The translations under genes and the position numbers were made by a program. This document shows positions 1-8,454 of a stretch of 64,000 bases of DNA, one piece after another; position 1 is the first letter of the stretch; the number at the start of each line of letters is the position of its first letter. The notes under the pieces were generated by a model, which was not told the origin of the DNA, made no database searches, and worked only from the letters and a program-made list of their open reading frames with translations. Origin of the DNA: Sulfitobacter sp. EhC04. Lineage in GTDB: Bacteria > Pseudomonadota > Alphaproteobacteria > Rhodobacterales > Rhodobacteraceae. The DNA is taken from assembly GCF_001650875.1 (NCBI RefSeq), contig NZ_LXYI01000010.1:1-64000 (forward strand), read 5' to 3'.

Positions 1-194
1 GCCCGGAACCGCAGCCGCTGCACGCCGATCCAGGCCAGCCCGACCCCCGCCGCGATCAGCGGATAGCCCACCACCGCCAGCAGGAAACCCGGCACCGCCA
101 CAAGCCATAGTCCGACCAGCCCCAGAGCCGCCCCCGCGATCACCTCGCGCCAGCGCCACAGAACCTCTGTCGCCTCGGGCCGAAGAAACCTCAT
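1..194 (-). CDS. Small membrane protein, 3' end outside window
   Basis: An ATG at 194 opens a frame that runs off the left edge (64 codons visible). The N-terminus MRFLRPEATEVLWRWRE is followed by two closely spaced hydrophobic stretches rich in Gly, Ala, Val and Leu, so it looks like a two-helix inner-membrane protein. It lies 48 bp downstream of rsmE on the same strand and could share its transcript. I do not recognise the family, and the missing C-terminus prevents a better call. Confidence 0.55.
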   Translation of the reverse strand, partial: MRFLRPEATEVLWRWREVIAGAALGLVGLWLVAVPGFLLAVVGYPLIAAGVGLAWIGVQRLRFR

Positions 195-209
195 CGGGGG
201 TCCACTTTC

Positions 210-232
210 ATTTCATTGTTCCCAAAATACAC
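210..232. repeat. Short dispersed motif, copy 1
   Basis: The stretch TTCATTGTTCCCAAAATACAC at 212-232 recurs, with one base change and one insertion, at 25130-25151. Both copies are intergenic and next to a gene end. From memory, a motif of this kind recurs in Rhodobacteraceae intergenic DNA; its role is not visible here. Confidence 0.45.
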
Positions 233-242
233 TTCACAGACT

Positions 243-965
243 TCAGCCCCAATCGCCCAGGGCCTGCTGCCAAAGCGTCATCGCCGCAACCGCCGCCGTG
301 TCCGCGCGCAGGATACGCGGCCCCAGACGCACCGCCACTGCCGCCTCCAGCCGCGCCAGCCGCGCGCGCTCTTTCTCGGAAAACCCGCCCTCCGGCCCGA
401 TCAGGATGGCCCAGGGGCCCCGCGCCGCAAGCACTGCACTGCCCCCATCGGCGGCCAGCGCCTCGTCGCAGAACATCAGGTGGCGGGTGTTGTCCCATGC
501 GTCCAGCAACCGGTCAAGGCGCACCGCCTCGGCCACTTCCGGCACATAGGTGCCGCCGCATTGCTCTGCGGCCTCGACCGCATGGGCTTGCAAACGGTCG
601 GTCTGCACCCGGCCCGCATTGGTGAATTCTGTCATCACCGGTACGATCCGCGCCGCCCCCATCTCGGCGGCCTTTTCCACGATGAAATCCGTGCGGGCCT
701 TCTTGATCGGGGCAAAGCAGAGCCACAGGTCGGGCGGCATCTGCAGGGGCCTGCTCTGCGCGACGCAGACAAGTTCGCCGTCGCGCTTGCCCGCACGGGC
801 CACCTCCGCCAGCCATTCGCCGTCGCGTCCGTTGAACAGCGCCACCTGCGCGCCGACAGACTGCCGCATCACCCCAAAGAGATAATGCGCCTGCCCCCGG
901 TCCAAAGGAACCGATTGCCCCGCCCCCAAGGGGTGATCTACATACAGCCTGATCTTCGCACTCAT
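243..965 (-). CDS. rsmE: 16S rRNA (uracil-1498-N3)-methyltransferase RsmE
   Basis: A 240-residue SPOUT-family methyltransferase that N3-methylates U1498 of 16S rRNA using SAM. The sequence starts MSAKIRLYVDHPL with the N-terminal PUA-like part. The C-terminal SPOUT knot carries the signatures ILIGPEGGFSEKE and LGPRILRADTA, which form the SAM-binding trefoil and are typical of RsmE. The frame is open as far as 1160, but homologous sequence begins at the ATG at 965; a second ATG lies at 974. The gene is divergent from ubiA, whose start at 977 leaves almost no intergenic space. Confidence 0.93.
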   Translation of the reverse strand: MSAKIRLYVDHPLGAGQSVPLDRGQAHYLFGVMRQSVGAQVALFNGRDGEWLAEVARAGKRDGELVCVAQSRPLQMPPDLWLCFAPIKKARTDFIVEKAAEMGAARIVPVMTEFTNAGRVQTDRLQAHAVEAAEQCGGTYVPEVAEAVRLDRLLDAWDNTRHLMFCDEALAADGGSAVLAARGPWAILIGPEGGFSEKERARLARLEAAVAVRLGPRILRADTAAVAAMTLWQQALGDWG

Positions 966-976
966 GAGGTTCATAT

Positions 977-1954
977 ATGCAAGACCAGCCCGCCACGCCA
1001 GATCGCAGGCACGCAAAAGGCACCGTAGCCGATGCACCGCCCGACAATTGGGTGGACCGTTCCGCGCCCGAAGCCCTGCGTCCCTACCTGCGCCTGTCCC
1101 GCGCGGACCGGCCCATCGGCACATGGTTGCTGCTGCTGCCCTGCTGGTGGGGCCTGGCACTGGCGATCCTGCATGACCAAAGCCCTCGTTGGGAAGACCT
1201 GTGGATATTCGCGGGCTGCGGCATCGGCGCCTTCCTGATGCGCGGCGCGGGCTGCACCTGGAACGACATCACCGACCGCGACATCGACGCAAAGGTGGCG
1301 CGCACCCGGTCGCGGCCCATCCCCTCCGGTCAAGTGTCCGTGCGCATGGCGCTGGCCTGGATGATCCTTCAGGCATTGCTGGCGGCCTGCATCCTGCTGA
1401 CTTTCAACTGGGCCGCAGTGGGGCTGGGCGTGCTGTCGCTGCTGCTGGTTACGATCTATCCCTTTGCCAAACGCTTTACCTGGTGGCCGCAGATCTTTCT
1501 CGGGCTGGCCTTCAACTGGGGTGCGATGCTGGTCTGGACCGCGCACACCGGCAGGCTGGAATCACCAGCCGTGCTGCTTTACGTCGCGGGCATCGCATGG
1601 ACGTGTTTCTACGACACGATCTATGCCCACCAGGATACCGAGGACGACGCGCTGATCGGCGTCAAATCCACCGCCCGCCTCTTTGGCGACAAAAGCCCGG
1701 AGTGGCTGCGCCGCTTTCTGGTTCTTACCGTCGGCCTGATGGGCCTCGCCGTGGTCTTCTCTGCCATACCGAACGCCTCCGTATTGGCATTGGTGCTGGC
1801 GCTGGGTGGCCCCTGGGCGATGGGCTGGCACATGGCCTGGCAACTGCGCGGTCTCGACCTGAACAACCCCACGAAAATGCTGCAATTGTTTCGCGCCAAC
1901 CGCGATACTGGCATGATCCCGCTGTTGTTCTTTGCCGCCGCCTTGCTGGCATGA
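977..1954 (+). CDS. ubiA: 4-hydroxybenzoate polyprenyltransferase UbiA
   Basis: A 325-residue membrane prenyltransferase that attaches the polyprenyl tail to 4-hydroxybenzoate in ubiquinone synthesis. The two Asp-rich metal/diphosphate motifs are present: NDITDRDID near residue 96 (NDxxDxxxD) and a second, AHQDTEDD, near 217. Several hydrophobic helices separate them. Length and order match UbiA rather than the heme O or chlorophyll prenyltransferases. The start codon is 2-11 bp from the divergent rsmE start, so its promoter must lie inside rsmE. Confidence 0.93.
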   Translation: MQDQPATPDRRHAKGTVADAPPDNWVDRSAPEALRPYLRLSRADRPIGTWLLLLPCWWGLALAILHDQSPRWEDLWIFAGCGIGAFLMRGAGCTWNDITDRDIDAKVARTRSRPIPSGQVSVRMALAWMILQALLAACILLTFNWAAVGLGVLSLLLVTIYPFAKRFTWWPQIFLGLAFNWGAMLVWTAHTGRLESPAVLLYVAGIAWTCFYDTIYAHQDTEDDALIGVKSTARLFGDKSPEWLRRFLVLTVGLMGLAVVFSAIPNASVLALVLALGGPWAMGWHMAWQLRGLDLNNPTKMLQLFRANRDTGMIPLLFFAAALLA

Positions 1955-2015
1955 TTGCACCCCCCGTCCCCGGCGCGTATCAAGACGGCAGCGTTCACGA
2001 TCGAGAAGAAGAGCC

Positions 2016-3923
2016 ATGCGCCTGTCTGCTGTCCTGACCATCACCCTGACCTTTGTCGCCGCCGCCGTGGTTGCCCTCGTGGCGGCGAATTTCTCTGTCA
2101 AACTGATAGAGGAGACATCGGAAATCGGGGTGCGGGACGCGCTGGACGACCAAGGCATGACATGGGCCGAGGTGCAGGCCAACGGGCTGCAGGTCACCCT
2201 TGCCGGGATCGCACCGACAGAGGCCGTCAGGTTCCGTGCGCTGACCACGGCGGGCTCCATCGTGGATGCCGCCCGCGTCATCGACGACATGGAAGTCGAG
2301 GCTCAGGCCGCCATCGCCCCACCGCGTTTTTCAGCCGAGGTTCTGCGCAACGACAGCGGCGTATCCATCATCGGGTTGATTCCCTCCTCCACCGACCGCG
2401 AGGCCGCGATTGCCCGATTCACCAAGATGTCCGGCAGCAACGAAGTTGCCGATCTGCTAGAGCAAGCCGACTACCCCGCACCGCCCGGTTGGGAAGAATC
2501 GCTGGGTTTCGCCATCACTGCAATTGCCCAACTGCCCCGTGCCAAGGCCTCCATAGAGGCCGGGCGCGTCTCCATCACCGCGATTGCCGACAGTGCCGAA
2601 GCCAAGGCCGCAATGGAAACCAAACTCAAACGCGCCGCACCGCCGTCCCTTAAGCTCGTGCTCGACATCGCCGCCCCCCGCCCGGTGATCACCCCCTTCA
2701 CCATGCGCTTCGAACTCGACGCCGATGGCGCAAGGTTCGACGCCTGTTCCGCCGACACGGACGCGGCCCGCAACCGTATCCTGGCCGCAGGCGAACGCGC
2801 GGGCGCACCCGCGAACAGCCGTTGCACTGTCGGTCTGGGCGTCCCCAGCCCGAACTGGTCGGAAGCGGTGATGCAGGGCATCGACGCCGTCAAACGCCTT
2901 GAAGGCGGCTCCGTCACCCTGGCCGATGCCGACATGACCCTGATCGCCCAGCCCGGCATCGACCAGTCCCTGTTCGACCGCGTGGTGGGCGAGTTGGAAA
3001 CCTCCCTGCCGGAGGTCTTTGCGCTGAGTGCAAAACTGCCCAAACTCGAAGACCCCAATGCCGGCCCGCCGGAATTCACCGCCACGCTCAGCCCCGAAGG
3101 CCAGGTGCAATTGCGCGGCCGTGTCAGCAATGCCCCCCTGCGCGAACTGGCCGACAGCTATGCCAAGGCGCGTTTTGGTTCCGACAAGGTCTATATGGCC
3201 GCGCGGATCGACGAGGATCTGCCCGACAGCTGGGGCCCCCGCGTGCTGACCGGGCTGGAGGCGCTGGCAAGCCTGTCCAACGGCGCGATCACCGTCACCC
3301 CTGATACCGTTTCGGTCAGCGGCAACACCGGCAATCCCGATGCCAGCACCGAAATTGCATCGCTGCTGTCCGACAAGCTGGGTGAAGGGGCGGAATACGA
3401 CATTGACGTCATCTATCGCGAAAAGCTGGACCCGGTGCTGGGCCTGCCCACGCCAGACGAATGCGAGGCCGAAATCGGAGAGGTCGTGAAAGTCGCCAAG
3501 ATCAACTTCGAACCGGGCAGCGCCACCATCGACGCCAGCGCTTTGGGCACCATGGACGACATCGCGGAGATCCTGAAACGATGCGGCGACCTGCCGCTTG
3601 AGATCCAGGGCTATACCGACAGCCAGGGCCGCGAATCGATGAACCTTGCGCTGTCGCAATCACGCGCTGAATCCGTCCTGAATGAATTGCGCGCGCGCCG
3701 CGTCCTCACCGGCTCTTTCACCGCCAAGGGGTATGGCGAGGAAAACCCGGTTGCCGACAACAAGACCGAAGTGGGCCGCGAAGCCAACCGCCGCATCGAA
3801 TTTCGCCTGATCCGCCCCAAGACAGTGGACCTGCCAGGGCAAACAACGCTGGAATCCATCGCGCAATCGGGCGATACAGAAGCGGATCAAGTCGAAGAAG
3901 GCCCCACTGATGAGCAGAACTGA
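2016..3923 (+). CDS. OmpA-family protein with C-terminal peptidoglycan-binding domain
   Basis: A 635-residue envelope protein. The N-terminus MRLSAVLTITLTFVAAAVVALVAA is a signal or anchor segment. It is followed by a long periplasmic region with BON-like repeats (for example the stretch around residues 40-90). The C-terminal OmpA domain (about residues 490-605) shows NFEPGSATID, IQGYTDSQG and NRRIEFRL, the pattern that binds diaminopimelate in peptidoglycan. I chose the ATG at 2016, directly before the hydrophobic segment, over earlier starts at 1932. Its 3' end overlaps the next gene by 14 bp, so the two are probably co-translated. Confidence 0.85.
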   Translation: MRLSAVLTITLTFVAAAVVALVAANFSVKLIEETSEIGVRDALDDQGMTWAEVQANGLQVTLAGIAPTEAVRFRALTTAGSIVDAARVIDDMEVEAQAAIAPPRFSAEVLRNDSGVSIIGLIPSSTDREAAIARFTKMSGSNEVADLLEQADYPAPPGWEESLGFAITAIAQLPRAKASIEAGRVSITAIADSAEAKAAMETKLKRAAPPSLKLVLDIAAPRPVITPFTMRFELDADGARFDACSADTDAARNRILAAGERAGAPANSRCTVGLGVPSPNWSEAVMQGIDAVKRLEGGSVTLADADMTLIAQPGIDQSLFDRVVGELETSLPEVFALSAKLPKLEDPNAGPPEFTATLSPEGQVQLRGRVSNAPLRELADSYAKARFGSDKVYMAARIDEDLPDSWGPRVLTGLEALASLSNGAITVTPDTVSVSGNTGNPDASTEIASLLSDKLGEGAEYDIDVIYREKLDPVLGLPTPDECEAEIGEVVKVAKINFEPGSATIDASALGTMDDIAEILKRCGDLPLEIQGYTDSQGRESMNLALSQSRAESVLNELRARRVLTGSFTAKGYGEENPVADNKTEVGREANRRIEFRLIRPKTVDLPGQTTLESIAQSGDTEADQVEEGPTDEQN

Positions 3924-4236
3924 ATTCGTCCTCGCCACCGCGATCATCCTGTTCGTGGCTTTCTGTCTGGGATGGTTTGCAAATTGGCTGCTGCACCGGT
4001 TCACCCGTGTGGCTGCAGGTGACGTGGCCCAGCTCGACAAGATGAGCCAGGAACTGCACGAGGCCGAGGAAACCCGCGACCAGGCGATCACCTATCTGCA
4101 ACAGCGCGAGGCCGAGCTGACCAATCAACTGGCCCAGACAGAGGCGGAATTGCGCGCCGCGATGGATGGCCTGCGCGACGCCCGCCACGAGGCCGAGGAA
4201 ATGCGCGCCTATATCGAGCGGCAGCAGGCCAGCTGA
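3910..4236 (+). CDS. Small membrane-anchored coiled-coil protein
   Basis: A 108-residue protein starting inside the 3' end of the OmpA-family gene. Residues about 6-28 form one transmembrane helix. The rest, from about residue 40, is highly charged with Glu, Gln and Ala heptads (QQREAELTNQLAQTEAELRA), predicting a long coiled coil. The overlap implies joint expression with the OmpA-like protein, and perhaps a shared envelope complex. No named family recognised. Confidence 0.75.
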   Translation: MSRTEFVLATAIILFVAFCLGWFANWLLHRFTRVAAGDVAQLDKMSQELHEAEETRDQAITYLQQREAELTNQLAQTEAELRAAMDGLRDARHEAEEMRAYIERQQAS

Positions 4237-4276
4237 CCAAATCTGCAAACCTGCCCCTGTCTCGTCCGAAGCGGCC

Positions 4277-4723
4277 TCAGGCCACGGTCAGGACAGCACA
4301 TTCCGCGCTCTTGCTGATCTCCTGAGAGGTCGAGCCCAGGAACAGCCCCGTGACGGCACCCAACCCCCTGCGCCCCGTGACGATCAAATCCGCCTTTGCC
4401 TGCTTGGCACGCGTCAGAACATTCGCCGCCGGAAGGCCATGCGCGATGTGAACCTCCACATCCGGCATCCCCGCTTCTGCGGCAATCCCTTTGGCACGCT
4501 CTGCCATTTTCACGGCCGCCTCGCGCAGCATCTCGTCATGGGCCGCAGTGGGCCCGACATAAAATCCCGAAATCGCTTCGGCGGCAAAGGTCACCGTCTC
4601 TTCCAGCGGCGTATGGCATACCTCCAGCCTGGCCCCGAATTTCAGGGCCAGCATGCAGCCCATCTGCAAGGCGCGTTCGGCGGCCTCGGACCCGTCAAAA
4701 CCGACAACTATGGACGTGATCAT
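4277..4723 (-). CDS. Universal stress protein (UspA family)
   Basis: A 148-residue single Usp domain. It starts MITSIVVGFDGSEAAERAL, the first strand and Asp/Gly of the fold, and carries the nucleotide-binding signature TGRRGLGAVTGLFLGSTS near residues 115-133, matching G-2x-G-9x-G(S/T). This places it in the ATP-binding Usp class. It is convergent with the preceding small coiled-coil gene. Substrate and stress signal cannot be deduced. Confidence 0.9.
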   Translation of the reverse strand: MITSIVVGFDGSEAAERALQMGCMLALKFGARLEVCHTPLEETVTFAAEAISGFYVGPTAAHDEMLREAAVKMAERAKGIAAEAGMPDVEVHIAHGLPAANVLTRAKQAKADLIVTGRRGLGAVTGLFLGSTSQEISKSAECAVLTVA

Positions 4724-4803
4724 CTTTCATCCTCCTGTGCATTTCACCTGATCCTATCGGTGGAGTGTGCAGGTAACCTTGATGTGGGTCAAACAGAGGC
4801 AGG

Positions 4804-5250
4804 TCAGGACCAGCGGTCCAGCGCCACCTCGTCCTCGTCCTTTGCCGCGACCCAATCGCTGCCCTGCGCCGTCACTTCGCGCTTCCAGAACGGCGCGCGG
4901 GACTTGAGGTAGTCCATCAGGAACTCAGCCGCCGCAAAGGCATCCTTGCGGTGCGGGGCGGCGGTTGCGACCATCATGATCATCTCGCCCGGTTTCAGCG
5001 CGCCGAACCGGTGGATCACCAAGACATCGCCAAGAGAAAACCGTGCCACAGCCTGCTGTGCCATCTCGGTCAGCGCCGCCTCGGTCATGCCGGGGTAATG
5101 TTCGATCTCCATCACTTCCAATGGATCGCCAGGCAGGTCCCGCACGACACCCGTAAAGGTGACGATGGCCCCCATGTCAGCCCGGCCTGCGGCGAAATCC
5201 GCCGCCTCCCGTCCCAGATCAAAGGGCGCTTCCTGTACGGAAATGCGCAT
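4804..5250 (-). CDS. moaE: Molybdopterin synthase catalytic subunit MoaE
   Basis: A 148-residue subunit that, with thiocarboxylated MoaD, inserts the dithiolene sulfurs into precursor Z in molybdenum cofactor synthesis. Visible signatures are GAIVTFTGVVRD at about residues 27-38, the HRFGALKPGE loop at about 80, and the active-site stretch HRKDAFAAAEFLMDYLK. It lies 3 bp after the moaD stop on the same strand, and pgsA-moaD-moaE read as one operon. Confidence 0.93.
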   Translation of the reverse strand: MRISVQEAPFDLGREAADFAAGRADMGAIVTFTGVVRDLPGDPLEVMEIEHYPGMTEAALTEMAQQAVARFSLGDVLVIHRFGALKPGEMIMMVATAAPHRKDAFAAAEFLMDYLKSRAPFWKREVTAQGSDWVAAKDEDEVALDRWS

Positions 5251-5253
5251 CCC

Positions 5254-5499
5254 CTAGCCTCCGGTCATCGGCGGAAAGAAAGCCACTTCACGGACCCCGT
5301 CCAAGGGCGCGTCAAATTCCGCCAAGGTCTGGTCCACGGCCACACGCAGCGCCGACAGATCCTCAAAGGCAGCGGCATAGCGTTCCTCGCGCGCGCGCAG
5401 TTCGACCACCAGGTCGTTCACCGTCCGGGCCGTGGTCTCGACCTGTTCGCGCGGCACGCCGATCCGCTCCCGTACCCAGGCAAAATACAACACATTCAT
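5254..5499 (-). CDS. moaD: Molybdopterin synthase sulfur carrier subunit MoaD
   Basis: An 81-residue ubiquitin-like protein starting MNVLYFAWVRERIG and ending VAFFPPMTGG. The terminal Gly-Gly is adenylated and thiocarboxylated to carry sulfur to MoaE. An upstream extension in the same frame is shadow sequence; the ATG at 5499 overlaps the pgsA stop as ATGA and fits the family length. Confidence 0.92.
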   Translation of the reverse strand: MNVLYFAWVRERIGVPREQVETTARTVNDLVVELRAREERYAAAFEDLSALRVAVDQTLAEFDAPLDGVREVAFFPPMTGG

Positions 5500-6161
5500 G
5501 ATGTGCCCTCCTTCAGATGCGGCATCGCCTTTTTCAGGTAATCCGCCCCGGTGATCGCCGTCAGCGCGGCGGCGATCCACAACAGTGTCAGCCCGACGCG
5601 CCCGGCCCAGATTTCCAGGTCGAGGTCGTGACCGATCAGGTCGTGCTCCAGCGCCACACCCAGCGTCTCGCCGGACACCACGTCAATCCCGCCCCCGGCG
5701 GAAAGGCCAAAGTAGTGCTCGAACACGCCCTGGCTGAACAACACCGCAATGGCGATCATCTGCGCCGTTGTCTTCCACTTGGCCAGCTTGGTCACTTTCA
5801 GCGTGCCGGACACGTCGCCCAGAAACTCCCGGAGACCGGAGACAAAGACCTCCCGGAACAGGATCACCGTGGTGGGCAGCACAAGCCAGGGCGACCAGCT
5901 GGAAAAGCCCACGATCACCATCAGCGCAATCACCACCATGGCCTTGTCCGCGATCGGGTCCAGCATGGTCCCAAGCTTGGTCTCCTGCTTCCAGGCACGC
6001 GCAAGATAACCATCGAACCAATCCGTCACCGCCGCGACCACGAACAACAGCATCGCCAGCCCGTCCGCATAGAGACGATCGAAATACAGAAACATCACCG
6101 CGACACCGGGTGCAGCGACCAGACGCAAAAGCGTCAGAACATTCGGCAGATTCCACTTCAT
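5496..6161 (-). CDS. pgsA: CDP-diacylglycerol-glycerol-3-phosphate 3-phosphatidyltransferase PgsA
   Basis: A 221-residue integral membrane enzyme making phosphatidylglycerophosphate, the first committed step to PG and cardiolipin. The CDP-alcohol phosphotransferase signature is complete near residues 48-74: DWFDGYLAR, then GTMLDPIADK, which is DG-x2-AR-x8-G-x3-D-x3-D. Hydrophobic segments flank it. It overlaps moaD by 4 bp, the uvrC-pgsA-moaD-moaE order I associate with this family of bacteria. Confidence 0.93.
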   Translation of the reverse strand: MKWNLPNVLTLLRLVAAPGVAVMFLYFDRLYADGLAMLLFVVAAVTDWFDGYLARAWKQETKLGTMLDPIADKAMVVIALMVIVGFSSWSPWLVLPTTVILFREVFVSGLREFLGDVSGTLKVTKLAKWKTTAQMIAIAVLFSQGVFEHYFGLSAGGGIDVVSGETLGVALEHDLIGHDLDLEIWAGRVGLTLLWIAAALTAITGADYLKKAMPHLKEGTS

Positions 6162-6219
6162 GACCGCATCCTACCCCGCCGGGCAAAGGCGCGAAAGCAC
6201 CAACCACCCTCTCTTTTTG

Positions 6220-6265
6220 GCCCCAAATATTCCCAGGGGGTCTGGGGGACAGCGTCCCCCATCAA
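6220..6265. repeat. GC hairpin downstream of uvrC
   Basis: A perfect 7-bp inverted repeat GGGGGAC-AGC-GTCCCCC lies at 6244-6260, next to a run of A (TTTTTT on the minus strand). The flank CCCAAATATTCCCAGGGGG and the hairpin resemble a repeat common between genes in Rhodobacteraceae (from memory). The T-run lies on the 5' side of the hairpin for uvrC transcripts, so it is not a textbook terminator for uvrC. Confidence 0.5.
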
Positions 6266-6302
6266 AAAACAGGATCGCGCGCGGCGCAGCCGCACCTTCG
6301 GA

Positions 6303-8168
6303 TCAGCCCCGGTCATGAAAATAAGCATAGATCGTCTCGGCCAATGCGCCGGAGACTCCCTCGACCGCCTTGAGATCGCTCAGGTTCGCGCGTCCCACCG
6401 CCTTGGCCGAGCCGAAATGCGCCAGCAAAGCGCGTTTGCGCGCCGCCCCCACGCCCGGCACATCGTCCAGCGGCGTGGCTCCGACCGCCTTGGCGCGTTT
6501 CGCGCGGTGTGTTCCGATGGCGAAACGGTGCGCCTCGTCCCGCAGGCGCTGGACGAAATACAAAACCGGGTCGTTGTGGCGCAGCGCCATCGGCCGCTTG
6601 CCGACGCGGTGAAATTCCTCCTTGCCGGCATCGCGGTCCACGCCTTTGGCAACGCCCACCATCGGAATATCCTCGACCCCGTATTCACGCATGATCGACG
6701 CCACAGCCGAAACCTGCCCGGCCCCGCCGTCTATCAGCAGCAATTCCGGCCACTGGCCTTCCTTGCGCTCAGGGTCTTCCTTGATCAGGCGTTTGAAACG
6801 GCGCGTCAGCACCTCTTTCATCATGCCGAAATCGTCACCGGGGGTCAGTTCATCACCGCGGATGTTGAACTTGCGGTACTGGTTCTTCATCATCCCGTCG
6901 GGCCCGGCCACGATCATGGCCCCAACCGCATGGGCACCCTGAATGTGCGAGTTGTCATAGACCTCGATCCGTTGCGGCGGGCCTGGCAGGTCAAATGCCT
7001 CGGCCAGACCGCCCAGCAATTTGCCCTGCGTGGCTGTCTCTGCCATCTTGCGGGCCAGGCTCTCGCGGGCGTTGCGCAGGGCGCCGTCCACCAGCTCGGC
7101 CTTTTCGCCGCGCCGGGGCACCAGCAATTCCACCTTGCGGCCCAGCTTGCCCGACAGCGCATCCGCCATCAGATCGGGGTTTTCGATCTCGTTGCTCAGG
7201 ATCAACTGGCGCGGCGGCTCGCGGGTGTCATAAAACTGACCGATAAACGCCTCCAGCACCTCGGCCGCGTCCACGTCTGCACCGACGCGCGGGTAATAGT
7301 CCCGGTTCCCCCAGTTCTGGTTCGCGCGAATGAAGAAGACCTGAACACAGGCCTGCCCACTGTCCATGTGCAAGGCGATGATATCGGCCTCGGCCACGCC
7401 CTTGGGGTTGATGCCCTGGGCCGTCTGCACCTGCGTCAACGCCTTGATGCGGTCACGCAGGGCCGCCGCGCGCTCGAACTCCATCTCCTGGGATGCCTGC
7501 GCCATCTCGCCCGCCAACCGGGCCTGAATATCCGTTGTCCTGCCCGACAGGAACCGCTCCGCATCCCGCACTGACTGGCGGTAGTCCTCGCTGCTGATCT
7601 TGCCAACGCAGGGCGCGCTGCAGCGCTTGATCTGGTGTTGCAGGCAGGGCCGCGTGCGGCTGTCGAACATCGCATCCGAACAATCGCGCAACAGGAACAC
7701 CCGTTGCAACTGGTTCAGCGTCCGGTTCACCGCCCCTGCACTGGCGAAGGGACCATAGTAGGCCCCCTTCTCCTTCTTGGCACCCCGGTGCTTCTTAATC
7801 TGCGGAAAGTCCTGATCGGTGGTGACGAGGATATTTGGGAAACTCTTGTCGTCGCGCAGCAGCACGTTGAACTTTGGCTTGAGCTGCTTGATCAGGTTCT
7901 GTTCCAGCAGCAGCGCTTCGGTCTCGGTTCTGGTGGTCAGGAACATCATCGACGCGGTGTTCGCGATCATCCGTGCAATGCGCGGCGAATGGCCGGTGGG
8001 ACGCGCATAGCTGCCGACGCGCGCGCGCAGATTGCGTGCCTTGCCGACATAAAGCACCCGGCTTTCCGCATCCAGCATCCGGTAGACACCCGGCGAGGTG
8101 TCGATGGTCTTGAGATAGTTTTGAATGACCTCGTGACCCAGCGGCGGTTTGATCGTTTCTTCCGTCAT
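6303..8168 (-). CDS. uvrC: Excinuclease ABC subunit C
   Basis: A 621-residue nuclease that makes both incisions in UvrABC nucleotide-excision repair. The N-terminal GIY-YIG domain (TSPGVYRM, VLYVGKARNLRARV; residues about 25-60), a UvrB-binding UVR motif (EMEFERAAALRDRI, about 210), the RNase H-like C-terminal nuclease and a tandem HhH tail (DDVPGVGAARKRALLAHFGS) are all visible. Length is standard. It sits upstream of pgsA with a 141-bp gap. Confidence 0.96.
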   Translation of the reverse strand: MTEETIKPPLGHEVIQNYLKTIDTSPGVYRMLDAESRVLYVGKARNLRARVGSYARPTGHSPRIARMIANTASMMFLTTRTETEALLLEQNLIKQLKPKFNVLLRDDKSFPNILVTTDQDFPQIKKHRGAKKEKGAYYGPFASAGAVNRTLNQLQRVFLLRDCSDAMFDSRTRPCLQHQIKRCSAPCVGKISSEDYRQSVRDAERFLSGRTTDIQARLAGEMAQASQEMEFERAAALRDRIKALTQVQTAQGINPKGVAEADIIALHMDSGQACVQVFFIRANQNWGNRDYYPRVGADVDAAEVLEAFIGQFYDTREPPRQLILSNEIENPDLMADALSGKLGRKVELLVPRRGEKAELVDGALRNARESLARKMAETATQGKLLGGLAEAFDLPGPPQRIEVYDNSHIQGAHAVGAMIVAGPDGMMKNQYRKFNIRGDELTPGDDFGMMKEVLTRRFKRLIKEDPERKEGQWPELLLIDGGAGQVSAVASIMREYGVEDIPMVGVAKGVDRDAGKEEFHRVGKRPMALRHNDPVLYFVQRLRDEAHRFAIGTHRAKRAKAVGATPLDDVPGVGAARKRALLAHFGSAKAVGRANLSDLKAVEGVSGALAETIYAYFHDRG

Positions 8169-8454
8169 CGTACCGTTCTGATTCTCCGGTTGGCCTGCAA
8201 CAGGTCGCCAGCTATGACAAGGATTAACCTGTCCACCAAATATGTGGATAACTCTGCAGATAACTCTGACGCAGTCGGAATTTTTCTTTGAATCCGGCCC
8301 GCTTCACTGAATCGCACAATATTTAGGCAGATATGCAACTCCTTGATTTCCCTCGTTAAATTTCTTAACGCCCGCCAATTCATTGAATCTTAACGACTTT
8401 TGCAACGGTTTTGTAACATCTCCGCACCAAGGTGCAGAACTTTCACACGCGGTC
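8169..8454. promoter_or_regulatory. AT-rich region between uvrC and the SDR gene
   Basis: This 286-bp stretch holds no credible gene and is clearly richer in A and T than its surroundings. It contains one exact DnaA-box sequence, TGTGGATAA at 8243-8251, a weaker neighbour TGCAGATAA at 8255, and the inverted repeat CGTTAA-ATTTC-TTAACG at 8354-8370. It probably carries the uvrC promoter (uvrC reads leftward) and the end of the SDR operon. Confidence 0.4.

Noticed and set aside
8243..8251. Chromosomal replication origin
   Set aside because: Only one exact DnaA box and one weak one, without dnaA, hemE, parAB or repABC nearby.
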